64,000 nucleotides of DNA from the NCBI GenBank assembly GCA_963920635.1, contig OY987298.1:41943787-42007786 (forward strand), read 5' to 3'. The notes beneath the pieces were generated by a model. It was not told the DNA's origin and searched no databases. It saw only the letters and a list, made by a program, of their open reading frames with translations. Origin of the DNA: Pseudeuparius sepicola. Its lineage: Eukaryota > Arthropoda > Insecta > Coleoptera > Anthribidae. The position numbers and the translations under genes were made by a program. How positions within the stretch are numbered: the stretch's first letter is position 1; each line of letters starts with the position of its first letter. Positions 43,838 through 55,400 of this stretch are shown in pieces.

Positions 43838-44251
43838 AAATGAAACACCTTCTATATTTTTGGATTATTGAATTCTATGCATTTTTATGATTCTAACAAA
43901 GTACCTAGGTATATATGTTATGTTCACTCAAACCGTCCGGACGTTTATTAACTATGTTACTATATAAAATTTATCAATTCTCTCAATTTCCTTTCTGCAT
44001 TTTCTCTGAAATCTTAAAATAGCCCATTTTGTTTTCCAAAGCATTAATATCCTTGCAAACTATCAGTAATTATTACTATAATTTGACATTTGTCTTCCAT
44101 GGCAACCTATGACCCAAGGAGTAATCCCTCACAAAAAAGGCTCAGTTCTAAACGAACGGTTAGAGCGAACATATAACATATTATATACTTCGTTGGAATC
44201 GGAAAAATGCTTAGAATTCAATAATCCAAAAATATACAAGGTGTTCCATTT
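43838..44251. mobile_element. 414-bp inverted-repeat element
   Basis: 43,838-43,897 and 44,192-44,251 are inverse copies with about five differences (AAATG(A/G)AACACCTT, then TATTTTTGGATTATTGAATT). The spacer is non-coding. It lies 32 bp from the end of the 2-kb element. Confidence 0.75.
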
Positions 44252-45850
44252 AAAAAACATAAGTTATGCCTGCCGCACGGCTTTCTAGAACACACTGTAT
44301 AAGGTCGAATATTGTCACAAAAAACGTTGTATTAGTATCTAAAACTTTTGTAAAAAGAAAATTTGTTCTAACCTCAAAAAGTAACGAGTTAAGGGGGGTG
44401 TCGATTTATAGTGAGCCACCCTGTACATTTTAACTTTTTTTGCAAATGATAAGTGTTTTTTTTTTTTTCATATATATTTGCCTTCAGTAAATTTCCCAAT
44501 AAATTATAAGAAAAAACTATCCTTGGCTTTTTTCTAAATTGTACCGTTTTTTGAAAAATTCATTTTTTTTACATTTTAACTTTTTTAGCAAATGAAAATC
44601 AAATTAGGTCTAGACTTTTTAAATTTTGCACACCTACTCAGTTTCATATTTTGTCATAAAACCTAGAAAAGGGGTTTCTAGATTCCAAAAATCTTATGTG
44701 CCAAGGGCCAAAGCCTTTGAAAATGGAAAAAGGTGAAAAAAAATTAGAACATAACCCAATGGAAAATGAAGAAAATATAGCAAAAATAACAGAAAAAATA
44801 ATTTAAGGGTGATTTGAGGTACGGGGGTTGTTGCGTGCGTGATAGATAACCAAATAAATGTAATAAATTGGGTCTCAGTTGGAGAGAAAAAAATGGACTG
44901 TATTCTAATATTAAGTTTCAAATAAATGAAATTGAGGAATGCGGGAAGGAAAAAAACGTCTGACCTTTGAATCTGCGATCTTTCGTGGATTTCTTCTTCA
45001 CTCTGGCCAGAGATTTACCTGTAGACGGCTTCTTTGATCCTTGTAGTACAATGGACCCGTAATCTGCCGTTGATGCGGAATAATCACGTCGCGAAGTCGC
45101 GAAATCAAAATCTGCGTGCGTACGATTTACAAGAGAGTCAAGAACTGCACTGTCACACGCGGCATAGGAAATTTTGGGAGAGGTGCGGGGTAAGGAAATG
45201 CACGTGTGGTGCGGGGTGCGCAAAATAATCAAGATAAGCAATAACAATAATGACTGAAATTAAATTAACGGAAATTAAACAACACAAAACCATGGGGACG
45301 TAACAGGGGTTGTAGAGGGTGATCTTTTAGGAGTGGAAAACGGTTTATCACGATTTCCGGCAAAACTGCAACTCCTATCGAAAAAAGTTAAATAGCAAAG
45401 TTGTAGGTAATAAAAATATCCACAACTTTTGTATTTACACTTTTTTCGCATAACCTCAAAATATCCGCGAAAAATTGTGATAACCGATTTTTTGGTTTTT
45501 AATTTTTATCTCGCACAAAAAAAATCCACGAAATTTGGTGGAAACTTACCTTCTTATGTCCCGAACAAGCTGTAATTTTTTCGAATCAAAATATTTATTT
45601 CTACCCAGTTTTTTTATTTTAAACCGAAAAAGTAACCTCATTTTCAATCGAAAATACCCACGTCAAAAAGCTGCTTTTTAAAAAAGTCGGTTCGCTTTTT
45701 GTTAGTTGAAACATCAACTTCTGAAAAAAAAATTGTTTAATCATTATTTAAAATTTTGCGCTATTTATTGAAATTTTCACTTTAGTTACTTGAAAAATTT
45801 AAGATTCCATGTTATATTGATAAACCAAGTAACCAAGAAATTGCAAATCG
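44252..45850. other. No gene; repeat ends
   Basis: 'GAGCCACCCTGTACATTTTA' at about 44,413 is a repeat terminus. Frames at 44,694-45,247 (minus) and 45,034-45,228 (plus) have no recognised domain; the AT-rich 45,300-45,850 resembles mariner-arm sequence without a partner. Confidence 0.35.
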
Positions 45851-45854
45851 ATAT

Positions 45855-46340
45855 ACAATGTGTCCCGGATAAGAATGAACAGCATGGGGATCTTGCAAAC
45901 GGTGAGAGATAGAACAACGGTTAAATGGGGAAAAATTTGCGCAATTTTGAGGTCAATAGAATGGTACAAACAGATTTCTAATATCTCTTTTCGTTTTAGA
46001 GTTATTTTGAAAAAAGTGAAATTTTGCATTTTCGATATTATTTTTTCTGAAGTTGTTATCACAGATAGGAAAAAGAAAAATACTTTCTTATGGCACTTTT
46101 TAACGGGCATTTAAGATGGCGTTTTTAGATTTGTTCTAGAACATTTCGTTTTTTGAGAAACCATCTTCAACTTAATTTTTTTAAAGATGGACCTGGTTTT
46201 TTTTTGCCGATTTTGAAAACACTTATCATTCCAAATACCATGATGTATGACACGAAATATTTTTTAAATGTTTTGAGACAATTATACTGAAAATTCCCTT
46301 TTTTCCACTCACTTCTTTCTAATGCGGCCCTGTATTTAAT
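45855..46340. repeat. Terminal region of a DD41D-type mariner relative
   Basis: Starts 'ATACAATGTGTCCCGG' and contains 'AGAACAACGGTTAAATGGGG', with the order gag-ataGAACaa-GGTTA-ATGGGGAAA as in the arm of 60,582-61,878. Ends near 'GCGGCCCTGTATT' at 46,335. The 84- and 103-codon opposing frames here are arm sequence. Confidence 0.45.
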
Positions 46341-48059
46341 TTTTAACTATAAGTATCTCTGGTCACTAAAAATGTTCTTTGGGGTGTATATATTAGGTGT
46401 GGAGAATCTCCATGAATACCTAAATCCTAGGACGATCTTCTGTTTTTGAAAACCCCTACAACTTCACATTGTCTTTTCTGGGAATTGCCCCACAATTAAA
46501 ATATTGGCAATATTGTTTCCTGCCATGGTAACTGGTAACAACCTCAGACAAACAACAAATCACCCCTTGTCATTATCAGTTCTTACAATCATAAATAGCG
46601 AAATAGCTATACCATATAAGAGCACAAAATATAACCAAAGCATGGTAGGGAGGGGGCGGCAACTTGCACCTTTGCCCCTCCAGAGCAATTTTCTAGATCC
46701 AGGCCATTTACACCGTCAACATTCCATCTTTTCAGCTGCTGCATACTTCACGTATTCTCATTTTTTAATATTACACATTTTAGGGAGCTGTTGAGTAAAC
46801 TTTTCTGTTTATGTAACTCCATACGAAACATACCTACCATTGGGGATTTCGTTACTAAGGTCATGTCATAACCATAGAGTAAAGGGTATAATATATTCTA
46901 TATGAATATATCATTTACTCAATGCTATTAGTGCACATTTATTTCCATGGGTATCTAACTAGATCTTATATCAACCACAAATATTAAATTTTTGTCGATT
47001 GAACGGGAAATTTTATACCAGAAAACACACAAATTAAACATTTTTACAAATAATTTAATTTTCGAGCCCAAGAGGCTCCAAGTTTTACGGAACCTAATCC
47101 ATATACCAAAACTAATGTCACCCATCACAAATTCTGTCAGTTCTTGCAAACAATTTTCATGTTAAACCATTGAGTAAAGGAATAATATGAAGTTTTTTCC
47201 GTATATCAAAAAATAAAAGTTACAACTGTTTAAATATTTTAATTTTCTTAGATTTTTGGCCACCGATTTTTTCTGTCAAAAAAATAGCTTAGATATTTTG
47301 AGTGAGCCACTTATGCCACCCTGTATAAAGTAGACTTATTTATTTCTATAAAGGTAACTTCAAGTTGAAGCTATAGTTTTCTGTCAGATGAACCAAAATT
47401 GTTTTGATATGTTTTCACTTTAGTTTAGATGTTGTGGTTTTATTGGTCTCGGGCACGTCTGACAGACCCTGGCTAGAGGTAAAATGTAAAACAAACCCTT
47501 TTTGTTGGACTAAGTCGCTCTTTTGCGAGAATAAGCATAGTTTAAAAGTTCTTAGTTTTTTATTGCAAATTAAAGCTACATTTTAAAAGTGCAACTACCA
47601 AATTTGTTTTATTGTTTTTATAAATTAATATTCTTTATCTTGGAAAAAATTCTTTTTAGGGACTTATTTTTATTGTTTACTTTGAGTTGTTTTGTTATTT
47701 GAGAAAAAAATTAAGCCCTACAAAATTTTATCCAAATATCTTTCTAACCTCACAATACTCACAAAAATGGATCATTTTTAAAAATGAAAAAAAAAACATT
47801 TAAATTGTGTTTGTCATACTTTTCCCATTAAAATGGTGTGTCAAACCAAAGATCATAATATTCAAGAAGATAGCCAACGTCCGTGTAAACGGTCGACTGA
47901 TCCGAGTAGCCCGTCGTCCATGCAATTTGTGCTGTTCCTATGATATTTAGTCTCTGATTTCTGGCGCCCTCGCAAATAAGCGGATATTCCATGTTTTGTG
48001 CTTATAGTTACACTACTGACCGCTAGGAACGCTATAGGAGCTAACATTCATGGCGTAGC
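46341..48059. other. No gene; small repeated GAGTAAAGG motif
   Basis: 'GAGTAAAGG' with an inverse 'TTTACTCAATG' occurs at 46,879-46,923 and 'ATTGAGTAAAGGAATAATAT' at 47,170, the motif also seen at 23.55 kb. Frames at 46,504-46,794, 47,404-47,586 and 47,862-48,047 have no known motif. Confidence 0.35.
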
Positions 48060-48265
48060 GCGTCAGCCAGCAGGCGATCGGCAGATCGGTGTGATCTCAT
48101 GCCCCCCCCCCCCCCTACCCCTCGTTTTCTATGTGCCCCTCCCAAGTTATTATCTCAATTTCAAACGCTGGTCGCTGGTCCTCGCGTGGCGGCCGTCCCG
48201 AATCGGCGAATTCGTAAAAGAAATGCAGAGACGCTTCGCCCGGCGGCGTCCGGATTTCTAAAATG
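48060..48265. promoter_or_regulatory. GC-rich island with a C tract
   Basis: GC-rich DNA with a 14-C run at 48,101-48,114 and CGTGGCGGCCGTCCCGAATC, then CGCCCGGCGGCGTCCGG. No repeat partner; the 87-codon plus frame has no domain. Confidence 0.25.
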
Positions 48266-48890
48266 AAAATAAATTTGAACTTTTTAATAATTGCCGCACC
48301 GTACCCGGGTATTAGAATGGAATAGGAAATTCTTAATCTTAATGGAAATAGTTGTCTTATTTATTGGTTGCCATATAAATTTATTGTAATAAAAATCGAG
48401 TTTGCCACGGGAAAATAATTTATTAAAGTACCTACAAAATTTGAGGTAAAATCCGAGATAAAATAATACCACATATTTTTTCATTTCAGTTTTTCTGATA
48501 AAGTGACGATATATTTGAAACTATTTAAAATGAAAATAGAAAGTAAATGTGTTCCTTATTTTAATTTAAAAAAATCATAGCACAGGACATGTCTAGGAAG
48601 CCAAAATAAGCTCCGATTTTCATTTTTTTAAGAGTTAATTTTGAAACCAGATAACATTTTAATTTATAAAATGCAACTTGTACGACAGTCGACAAGTTGT
48701 AAAAACCATGTAGATTCAACCATCGAAACAAGTCAATACGACCCGCTTGGATCGTATGGAAGTTTGGTCAGTAAAAAATTTGTTGTACAACGCGTTTGAT
48801 GTACGACAGATTTCATAGTGTGTGTGCAGCACTATTTATTATTATTTTTTTATTTCGACTGGTCCAGACAATTTCAAAAGCTGCGCAGTT
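48266..48890. other. No gene recognised
   Basis: AT-rich DNA; near 48,680-48,800 small inverted words around TTGTA-CGAC, nothing assignable. Confidence 0.4.
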
Positions 48891-49145
48891 ATTATACAGT
48901 GTGTCTACTTTTAAGTGTATATAAATCGATAAACAATTTATTTTGTGAGATATTTTCAAAAACCTTTTTTGTTCGAAAGTTCTTCAAAAAACGCTTCTTT
49001 GACGTTATTACTTTTGTCAAAATGCAAAATCCAGGAACGGCTACGATTTTTTTATACCCCCGATTTTTACCAAAACTATTTAGCAATTTTTGTATTTTAA
49101 ATATGATACCATAGCGTGAAATTGCAAGCAGGAATATACAGGATG
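48891..49145 (+). repeat. IR-A left-arm fragment
   Basis: Starts at the repeat terminus 'TTATACAGTGTGTCTACTTT' and continues through 'ATGCAAAATCCAGGAACGGC', 'TACGATTTTTTTATACCCCC' to 'AATATACAGGATG'. Only one arm is present. Confidence 0.7.
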
Positions 49146-49249
49146 TTTTTCTTTACGGCGTCTGAAATTTCCGACTTTTTTCGAAGTTTATGCTGGCCAA
49201 GTTTGCCTTGGATTTTTGAAACAATGTTACTAAATGTAAAATAAATTTA

Positions 49250-49530
49250 ATTTTCTTGAAATCGGCATTAAAATGTCCCAAAATTGTCATTAAAAGCACA
49301 GAAATCGTACAATAATGTAGCCCATTATTGTACGATTTTTTCAATAAGTAGGCCTTGGCGAGATGTAAACATCAAACGTCAGACGCGGAGAAATCGCTCG
49401 TCAAAAGTGACCAAATATTCAAAACCCGGCCGATAAAGGCTCATTTAACTTTTCGTAAACATTGCGAAATTGATTCCTATAGAAGCGCAATCCTTCAGTA
49501 TACATATTTTAGTAAATTTGAAAATCAATA
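49250..49530 (+). repeat. Family B repeat, uninterrupted copy
   Basis: Corresponds to 19,000-19,126 joined to 20,531-20,660 and thus provides the empty site for the 1.4-kb insertion there. Contains an internal small hairpin (TCGTACAATAATG ... CATTATTGTACGA). Confidence 0.7.
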
Positions 49531-49727
49531 GATTTGTTGTGTAGGCTGCACAAGAAGCAGCAGTTTGGTTTTTCTGTCAGAAGGTGCCGTACATCATTAT
49601 ACTAGGTAGAGCGATCGGTAAAATCAAGCAACGCCGCGCGTAGTCGGTTCGTGGACGGGTGATCCCTTATTATTATTTTCTTGCCTAATAAAACATTTTT
49701 TTTCCGATTTCAAGAAAAATATAATAT

Positions 49728-49843
49728 GTACCTCGGCACTGAAGTTCTTTTTATGACTCATGTGGTTTATTTGCCTCGGCCAGAGGCCTCAGCAACTAAA
49801 CTCCACATGAGTCATAAAAAGTTGAACTTCAGTGCCTTGGTAC
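49728..49843. repeat. 116-bp hairpin, GTACC-ended
   Basis: GTACCTCGGCACTGAAGTTC and TTTTTATGACTCATGTGG at the left are inverted at the right with few changes; the turn is TTTGCCTCGGCCAGAGGCCT. A degraded copy is at 31.9 kb. Confidence 0.85.
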
Positions 49844-50560
49844 ATAAATAACTATTATAAAAAATATCAAGTAAAACAGTCATAGTCATTCCCACTGTGT
49901 CTATATTAACAATATTCTAGTTATTGTTATAAAATTTGCATTCAGAGATAAATATCCTTACGATTTATTTTTAAACAATTTCAGATTGTATATTTTTCGA
50001 GAATAAGTCTCTCACTGCATCATTTAGAGAATTTTTAGGTTGGGTAATAATTCTACTGCCTGACAGTTCGAATTATTAAAAAATATTCAAAAAAATAAAT
50101 AAATATTAAATAAACTTGACACTTGTTCTGCTAATCTTAATTTTTGGCTAACTTGTATACACAATGGAAGCGCTTTGAGAGAAAAATTGAGATTATCAGA
50201 CTAACGGAATATGAATATGAACGGAATATCCATACTATTCTACCGTAGCAAAGATAAACAGAATATAGTTGATCTGTCAGGTAAGTGAAGCTGAAGGGTT
50301 TGAAAATTTATAAAATGGAATGCAATTTCACCTATTGTAAAAAAATAAGAGCAGGTAATGACAACAACGGTAATACAAATAACACGGTTTTATTTTGCTT
50401 TTACATTAGCGGGTCGGGGGGAAGAAGACGAGGTAATTTGAGATAACTTATATTTACAAAATAACCTAAATCGTTTAAAAAAACTGGAAAACTTGAAGGT
50501 GCCAACAATAACATCTTTTTAAAATCATGAAACAAATTAAACAAGTTGCCTTTGGTAATG
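49844..50560. other. No gene recognised
   Basis: AT-rich DNA without recognised features. Confidence 0.4.
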
Positions 50561-50641
50561 TACAGTCGCGGACAGTTGGTATCGAACGACCTGAAGAGGT
50601 TTCTCGTGGCTATCGTTACAGGGCGCGCGGAGACGGCAACA
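50561..50641 (+). repeat. 81-bp terminal inverted repeat, left partner
   Basis: Begins TACAGTCGCGGACAGTTGG. It is identical over 81 bases to the reverse complement of 58,341-58,421 and points inward. The TACAGTCGCGGACA start is of Tc1/mariner type, with TA at the outer edge on both sides. The plus-strand 135-codon frame at 50,546-50,953 begins in this repeat and is not taken as a gene. Confidence 0.85.
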
Positions 50642-50859
50642 GCGCGCGCCTTCGGCATCGGATGGTTCGAACGGGTGTCTTGTTCCGAGAATTCTTTGCA
50701 AGCGATTAAGCCGATGTCACCGAAAGGGTTAAAAAAAATTAAGGAATCAGTATTAAACTATTTATTAAAACAGTTCACAAGTATACAGTATGATTTTTTA
50801 AACTACCACCGCGATTTCCTCGCTTATTTTGCGCCCTACAAAAAAAAACATGAGAAACA

Positions 50860-51650
50860 AAAAGGTGACAATTTTGGACAGCTAAGTGGCCCTGAAAAAG
50901 TAATCAACATCCATGGTCAACTTGTCGCGCAATATAAAAAAACCTCCAATTGAGCAAAATTATTAAATAGCCGTAACATACCTATTTATTTTAAGATACC
51001 GAAGAAAACTTTTATATTGAAAATTGATGGCACTGAGAAGCTTTATGCAACTGGGTGCTCAGATAGTTTCTGAAAATTACACAGGCTCTTCGGCTCTGTT
51101 GAGGCCATTGTTTTAGTTATTAAAGGCCATTGTTTTAGTTTATTAAAGTAGTTATTTGGCTCCCTACTGAAAAATCTTAAGAAACAAAAACGTGTAAATT
51201 TTAGATAGTTGGTTAATGTTAAAAAAAGAAGTCGGTATCCATGGCCAACTTTTCGCGCAATACCAAAAAAAACTTAAATCAACAAGAATCTGAAAACAAT
51301 CAATTTATTTTGAAAGTCGAGGGAAAATTTTAATTGGAGATTAGCGGCAATTAGATCACGCAAGAACATTGACAAAAGAAAATTTTCATACAATTTGTAC
51401 TAGTTTTCCCGCTAATTTGTTTAAAGTGTGAAGTCGAAATAGCAATTAAAAACATCAACAGTTATTCAAATTAAAGACAAATTTTCTCATATTAAAGATC
51501 TTGTTTGATCAAAAAAAAATTAAATAAATTGATAGTTTTGTTTTCACATTTTTGTCGACTTGAGTTTTTTTTTTTGTATTGCGTGAAAAGTTGGTTATGG
51601 ATGCCGATTTATTTTTTAACATCACCTAGCCGTCTAAAATTGCCATATTT
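50860..51650. repeat. Three diverged copies of a 100-bp repeat
   Basis: 50,850-50,950 and 51,190-51,285 (plus) and 51,535-51,650 (minus) share the order ATCCATGG-CAACTT-TCGCGCAATA-AAAAAAA. The third is inverted (TTGCGTGAAAAGTTGG). Arms of a decayed inverted-repeat element are likely. Confidence 0.55.
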
Positions 51651-51921
51651 ATTATGCTTATATAAGCTTACTTACATAAAAAAAATATATTTAATGCAGT
51701 GATAGGGCCAAAGCGAAAAATGTTTTTCAAATAAATCAAAGTGTGCCAATTGTTTCTAAAATTGGTAGTATGGAGTATCCTTTACTTTTGAACAACTTTT
51801 CCTAGCAACTTATTTCCACATAAGAAATGTTAGCAAAGTTTTTATCAAGAGTAACTTTTTGCGGTAAAATTAAAGATAAGAAAGTGTTCCTATTCAACAC
51901 CTCTTCTGTGGACATACTGTA

Positions 51922-52159
51922 TATACATAGTGTATTTGGAAATGAAAGGAAGGTTTATGGCTTATTATAAATATAAATGCAAATTCTTTATCAGAGGCTC
52001 GAGAGTCCGTCATAAAATACTACATAACTCGCCCGAATATTAATTTGCGTATTTATCCTCATCAGATTTTTAGCAAAAGAGCACGCCACTGAAATGGTCG
52101 AATTTTCCTTCTCAATCAATATTTATGGCCTCCTTTCATTTCCAAATACACTAAGTATA
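51922..52159. mobile_element. 238-bp TA-flanked MITE
   Basis: TATACATAGTGTATTTGGAA and ATGAAAGGAAGG at the left are inverted at 52,126-52,159 (one or two mismatches). The interior is non-coding. TA ends suggest a Tc1/mariner derivative. Confidence 0.75.
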
Positions 52160-52963
52160 GTTGTCAGCGGTTTTAGACATTAAGTTAATAAATATTTTGC
52201 GTTGCAACAAAAATGTATTTTTATGTTATAATAAAAAAATATGTAGTAACACTAAAAATATATTTAGCTAATAACCCTAGAATTAAAAAAGTTAATTAAA
52301 AGGATTTTCATAAATTATTCTTTTCTTTGCAAAATAAGTATTTGTTCCAACATTTAGTTGTTAGGTCTCGTAGTCCTAAACATAAATGATTATAAAATAA
52401 AAGGGGTGTCCCTTTTATTTATTTTTTCTTATTTTTGAAGAAATTGGTCAGAAGTTTTAATAAATTGGTTTTCGTGGTGCTGCAATGCTCCATTGTTTCT
52501 CATAAAATGCCCTTCAACAGATAAATGAGATTAGGGGGTCACAGACATAAAATTACCCTTGTAACTTAATAGAGAGTTATTGCAGAAACTGTTTTTGGCA
52601 TTAAGCAGTATTTAAGACGACCTTATTTGAATACTCTCATACGTTATTTATGATTCTGACAATAGTTATTGCAAGTCGTAATTTATGTATCCAAATTAAG
52701 GGCTTGTTTACGTTTACTTTATTGTTTTGTATTTCTACACTTTCACTAGAATATTATGTGCTTTTATAATTTTGCTCCGGAAAAAACTGGGAAAACAGCC
52801 AAATAACCACGGAACACCAAGGTGAAAGACTAATGAAAACAAACAAGGTGCAAACGCAAACAAGCAACGAACATTTTAGGTTAAGTCCTACTTTCACAGA
52901 ACACTAGCGTTTTCTGACAAATCAGAATTTATTTTAAGAATTGTGACAAATAAGGTAAAAATA
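52160..52963. other. No gene; one inverted word pair
   Basis: AATAGAGAGTTATT at about 52,567 is inverted at about 53,103 inside the duplicated segment, 18 of 22 positions, possibly the ends of a 550-bp element. Otherwise AT-rich. Confidence 0.35.
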
Positions 52964-53406
52964 ACGTATATTATGGTATACACAATAAACAAAAATAAAG
53001 GAAAATAACCTTATTATGGACGACCTTATGTCAAACTACGACTGCGCATGCTCAAATGTCAAAAATAACGTCAAAAAAGAGCGCGACGTTATTTATTTCT
53101 GTAATAACTCTCTATTATTTAAATTGCATACCTTTATCAATAACATCAGAAGACACACAGCAGGGACACGTGTCAAGCTTTACACACCTCCCTGGACCTC
53201 AATGTGATTACCTGGATAAAATAAAATAATTTCAGGTGATTGAGGACTTCCACAAGCTGGATATAATGATTACGAAGTTTTATTAGAACCACCGACACAG
53301 GAAGAATCCGAAAAAACTATAAACCCATTAAAATCTTTATGACTATAACATAATTAAATAAAGGCAAGAAATCAAATGCATTTTCCATTATTATATTATA
53401 TGTATA

Positions 53407-54420
53407 TTAATATTTAGTATACCCACCTTGGGATAGGATGACTTTCTGAACTCTCCTGCTCATCGAATCTATGAGTTGGCAGCAGAGATCATGGGTTACG
53501 ACTTCATCCCACGTTTGTTGAATCTTCTGCCAAAGTGCCTCCCTATTTTCGGGTACGAAGTTCTCCATTGTCCGCGCCATTCTGCCCCACACATTCTCAA
53601 TGGGATTCAAGTCAGGACTCTTCGCCGGCCATTGCAACTTTTCTACGTTGTTTTCGGTGAACCATTCGCGAACTATTCTTGCTGTATGCACAGGAGCGTT
53701 ATCATGCTGGAAAACGAAGCCATCGGGATACATTTCCGTTGCAGTTGGTAACAATCCGCCTTCGAGTATCTCGCAATAGCGAGCTGCTGTGAAGCGGTCG
53801 TCGATTCTCCAACAAATGCCAGGTCCACGGTAGCTTATCCAGGCCCATATGTTGACGGAAAAATGCCCACTCCTTTTCCTGGGTGACACAAATCTTTCGT
53901 CATATCTTGAACTCACCGAAGGTCTATATACTCGCACTTTGCCATTGTAATGGCTTTGAAAGATCTTTTCGTCGCTAAATATTACCTTCTCCCAATAATG
54001 TGGCGGTAAACGCTGAAACTCTCGGCATATCTGCAACCTGACTTCCTTATTAGCCTCGGTCAGCTGAATTTTGTTGCTGGCCGTGCGAGATTTCAGATTG
54101 GCTGCATCTAATCTCCTTCGGGCAGTTCTAACACTTGCTGGAAATTGTGTTGCAGATACTGCTTCAACGGCGGATTTAAACGGATTTGCAAGGCAAAAAT
54201 TAGCTAGTTGCTCATCTTGTTGGTCAGACGTAATTTTCACATTTCCTCCTCTATGTATGTTTTCCACGCTTCCGGTTTCGTCATATTTCTTCTTTATATT
54301 GAAAATGGTGCTTTTAGATACACCAAATTCTTCGGCCAGTCGGGAAATAGCCCAACCATTTTCTAGTTTGGCGATGATACGGTGCTTGACGGATTCACTC
54401 AAACGAGGCATAACGAACAC
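53407..54420 (-). CDS. Tc1-family transposase (DD34E), copy 1
   Basis: An intact 337-codon gene for a cut-and-paste transposase that would bind its element's terminal repeats in the nucleus and move it into TA sites. Residues about 7-45 form the first helix-turn-helix (HRIIAKLENGWAISRLAEEF, GVSKSTIFNIKKKY), followed by a linker where many Tc1 proteins have GRPR (here HRGGNVK) and a second HTH to about 110. The catalytic triad is D150 (VIFSDEKIF), D240 (FQHDNAPVH) and E275 (SPDLNPIENVWG), with exactly 34 residues between the last two: DD34E. Length is normal for Tc1. The Met at residue 4 (MPRLSES) is an equally good start and resembles the family N terminus. No stop or frameshift, so it may be active or recently so. 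I could not define the element's own terminal repeats. Confidence 0.93.
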   Translation of the reverse strand: MFVMPRLSESVKHRIIAKLENGWAISRLAEEFGVSKSTIFNIKKKYDETGSVENIHRGGNVKITSDQQDEQLANFCLANPFKSAVEAVSATQFPASVRTARRRLDAANLKSRTASNKIQLTEANKEVRLQICREFQRLPPHYWEKVIFSDEKIFQSHYNGKVRVYRPSVSSRYDERFVSPRKRSGHFSVNIWAWISYRGPGICWRIDDRFTAARYCEILEGGLLPTATEMYPDGFVFQHDNAPVHTARIVREWFTENNVEKLQWPAKSPDLNPIENVWGRMARTMENFVPENREALWQKIQQTWDEVVTHDLCCQLIDSMSRRVQKVILSQGGYTKY

Positions 54421-54714
54421 TGTTAGTTACTCTCTCGAATTAGGATACTGACTAAATAATTTTAGCCCACCCACCTTAGTATTTATACAAAGGGCTAGGA
54501 GCAGGTATAATCGATATTTTCAAAATCTACATCCAATTCAATATTACAATTATTAAGTTAATCCCCTAAATTTAGTTATATTAAGTGCAGGTAGGTATAA
54601 TTAATAAATACCTATTTAAAAAGATATAAATATCTATGCTAAAATATTTCAACTCAGGTAATCCGATAATCCATTAATTTTGTGCCATACATTTTCTAAT
54701 TAATATTAAGAGCC

Positions 54715-55400
54715 CCCATATCTACTTTTAAACATATTATACAAATCCTTGAAATCTTTAATTTTTGAGATTCGCTTGATCTGTTTTTTGTCCGAAAGGA
54801 CTTCAAAACCCGCTTATTTTAGCAATCCTGCCATTTTCAAATTGCAAATCCAGGGCCGGCTACGATTTTTTTATTCCCCCGATTTTCACAAAAACCATTT
54901 AGCCATTTTTTTATTTAAAATCTGACACCACAGCGTCAATCAGGACAGTCGAAAACCCTTTATATACCAAATTTGAACAAAAAATATAGAGAGAATTCTA
55001 TTCTACAGGATGTCAAAATTGAGCAAAATAGGAAATTTAAAGAAACCTCTTCAGGCATCTCTGGCGAGTCAAGTCATAAAAATTCAGCATTTTCAGATGG
55101 GGCAGAGAAAAATACCCTGTATTGAATCTTTGCACACCAACACTTTGAGTGGTTCTGTTGACAATTAAACTATTTTGACGGGATTCCATGGCACACTTGA
55201 CTCGCCAAATGCCTGTAAATTTCCTATTTTGCTGAACCTTGACATCCTGTAGAATAGACCTCTCTCTAAATTCTTTGTTCAAATTTGGTATATAAAGGGG
55301 TTTTAGGGGGATCCTGATTAACGCTGTATTGGTAGATTTTAAATAAAAAAACACTCAAAAATCGTAGCCGGACCTGGATTTGCCTTTTGAAAATGATAGG
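54715..55400. mobile_element. IR-A repeat, truncated by the duplication junction
   Basis: Starts 'ATCTACTTTTAAACATATTA' and runs through the left arm, the turn and most of the right arm, ending at 'AAATGATAGG' where copy 2 begins. The 105-codon minus frame here is repeat sequence. Confidence 0.8.

Larger units (their letters stand above)
52964..55400. repeat. 2,437-bp tandem duplication, copy 1
   Basis: Identical on reading to 55,401-57,837, in direct orientation with no spacer. It contains a complete transposase gene and an IR-A repeat cut at the junction. The junction GATAGG/ACGTAT joins sequence normally inside an IR-A right arm to the start of copy 1, with at most 1 bp of microhomology. 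Confidence 0.9.

Noticed and set aside
50546..50953. 135-codon plus-strand frame
   Set aside because: It begins inside the 81-bp terminal repeat and the shared YSRGQLVSNDL stretch with 58,293-58,478 is repeat DNA, not a conserved protein.
53016..53207. 63-codon frame repeated at 55,453-55,644
   Set aside because: Identical only because it lies in the 2,437-bp duplication; no domain, and part of it pairs with an upstream inverted word.
54071..54451. 126- and 91-codon plus-strand frames opposite the transposase (and their duplicates)
   Set aside because: Antisense shadows of the minus-strand transposase gene.
54421..54720. CCCACCTT word on both sides of the Tc1 transposase as terminal repeats
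   Set aside because: The two occurrences (about 53,422 and 54,468) are in direct orientation, so they cannot be inverted terminal repeats.
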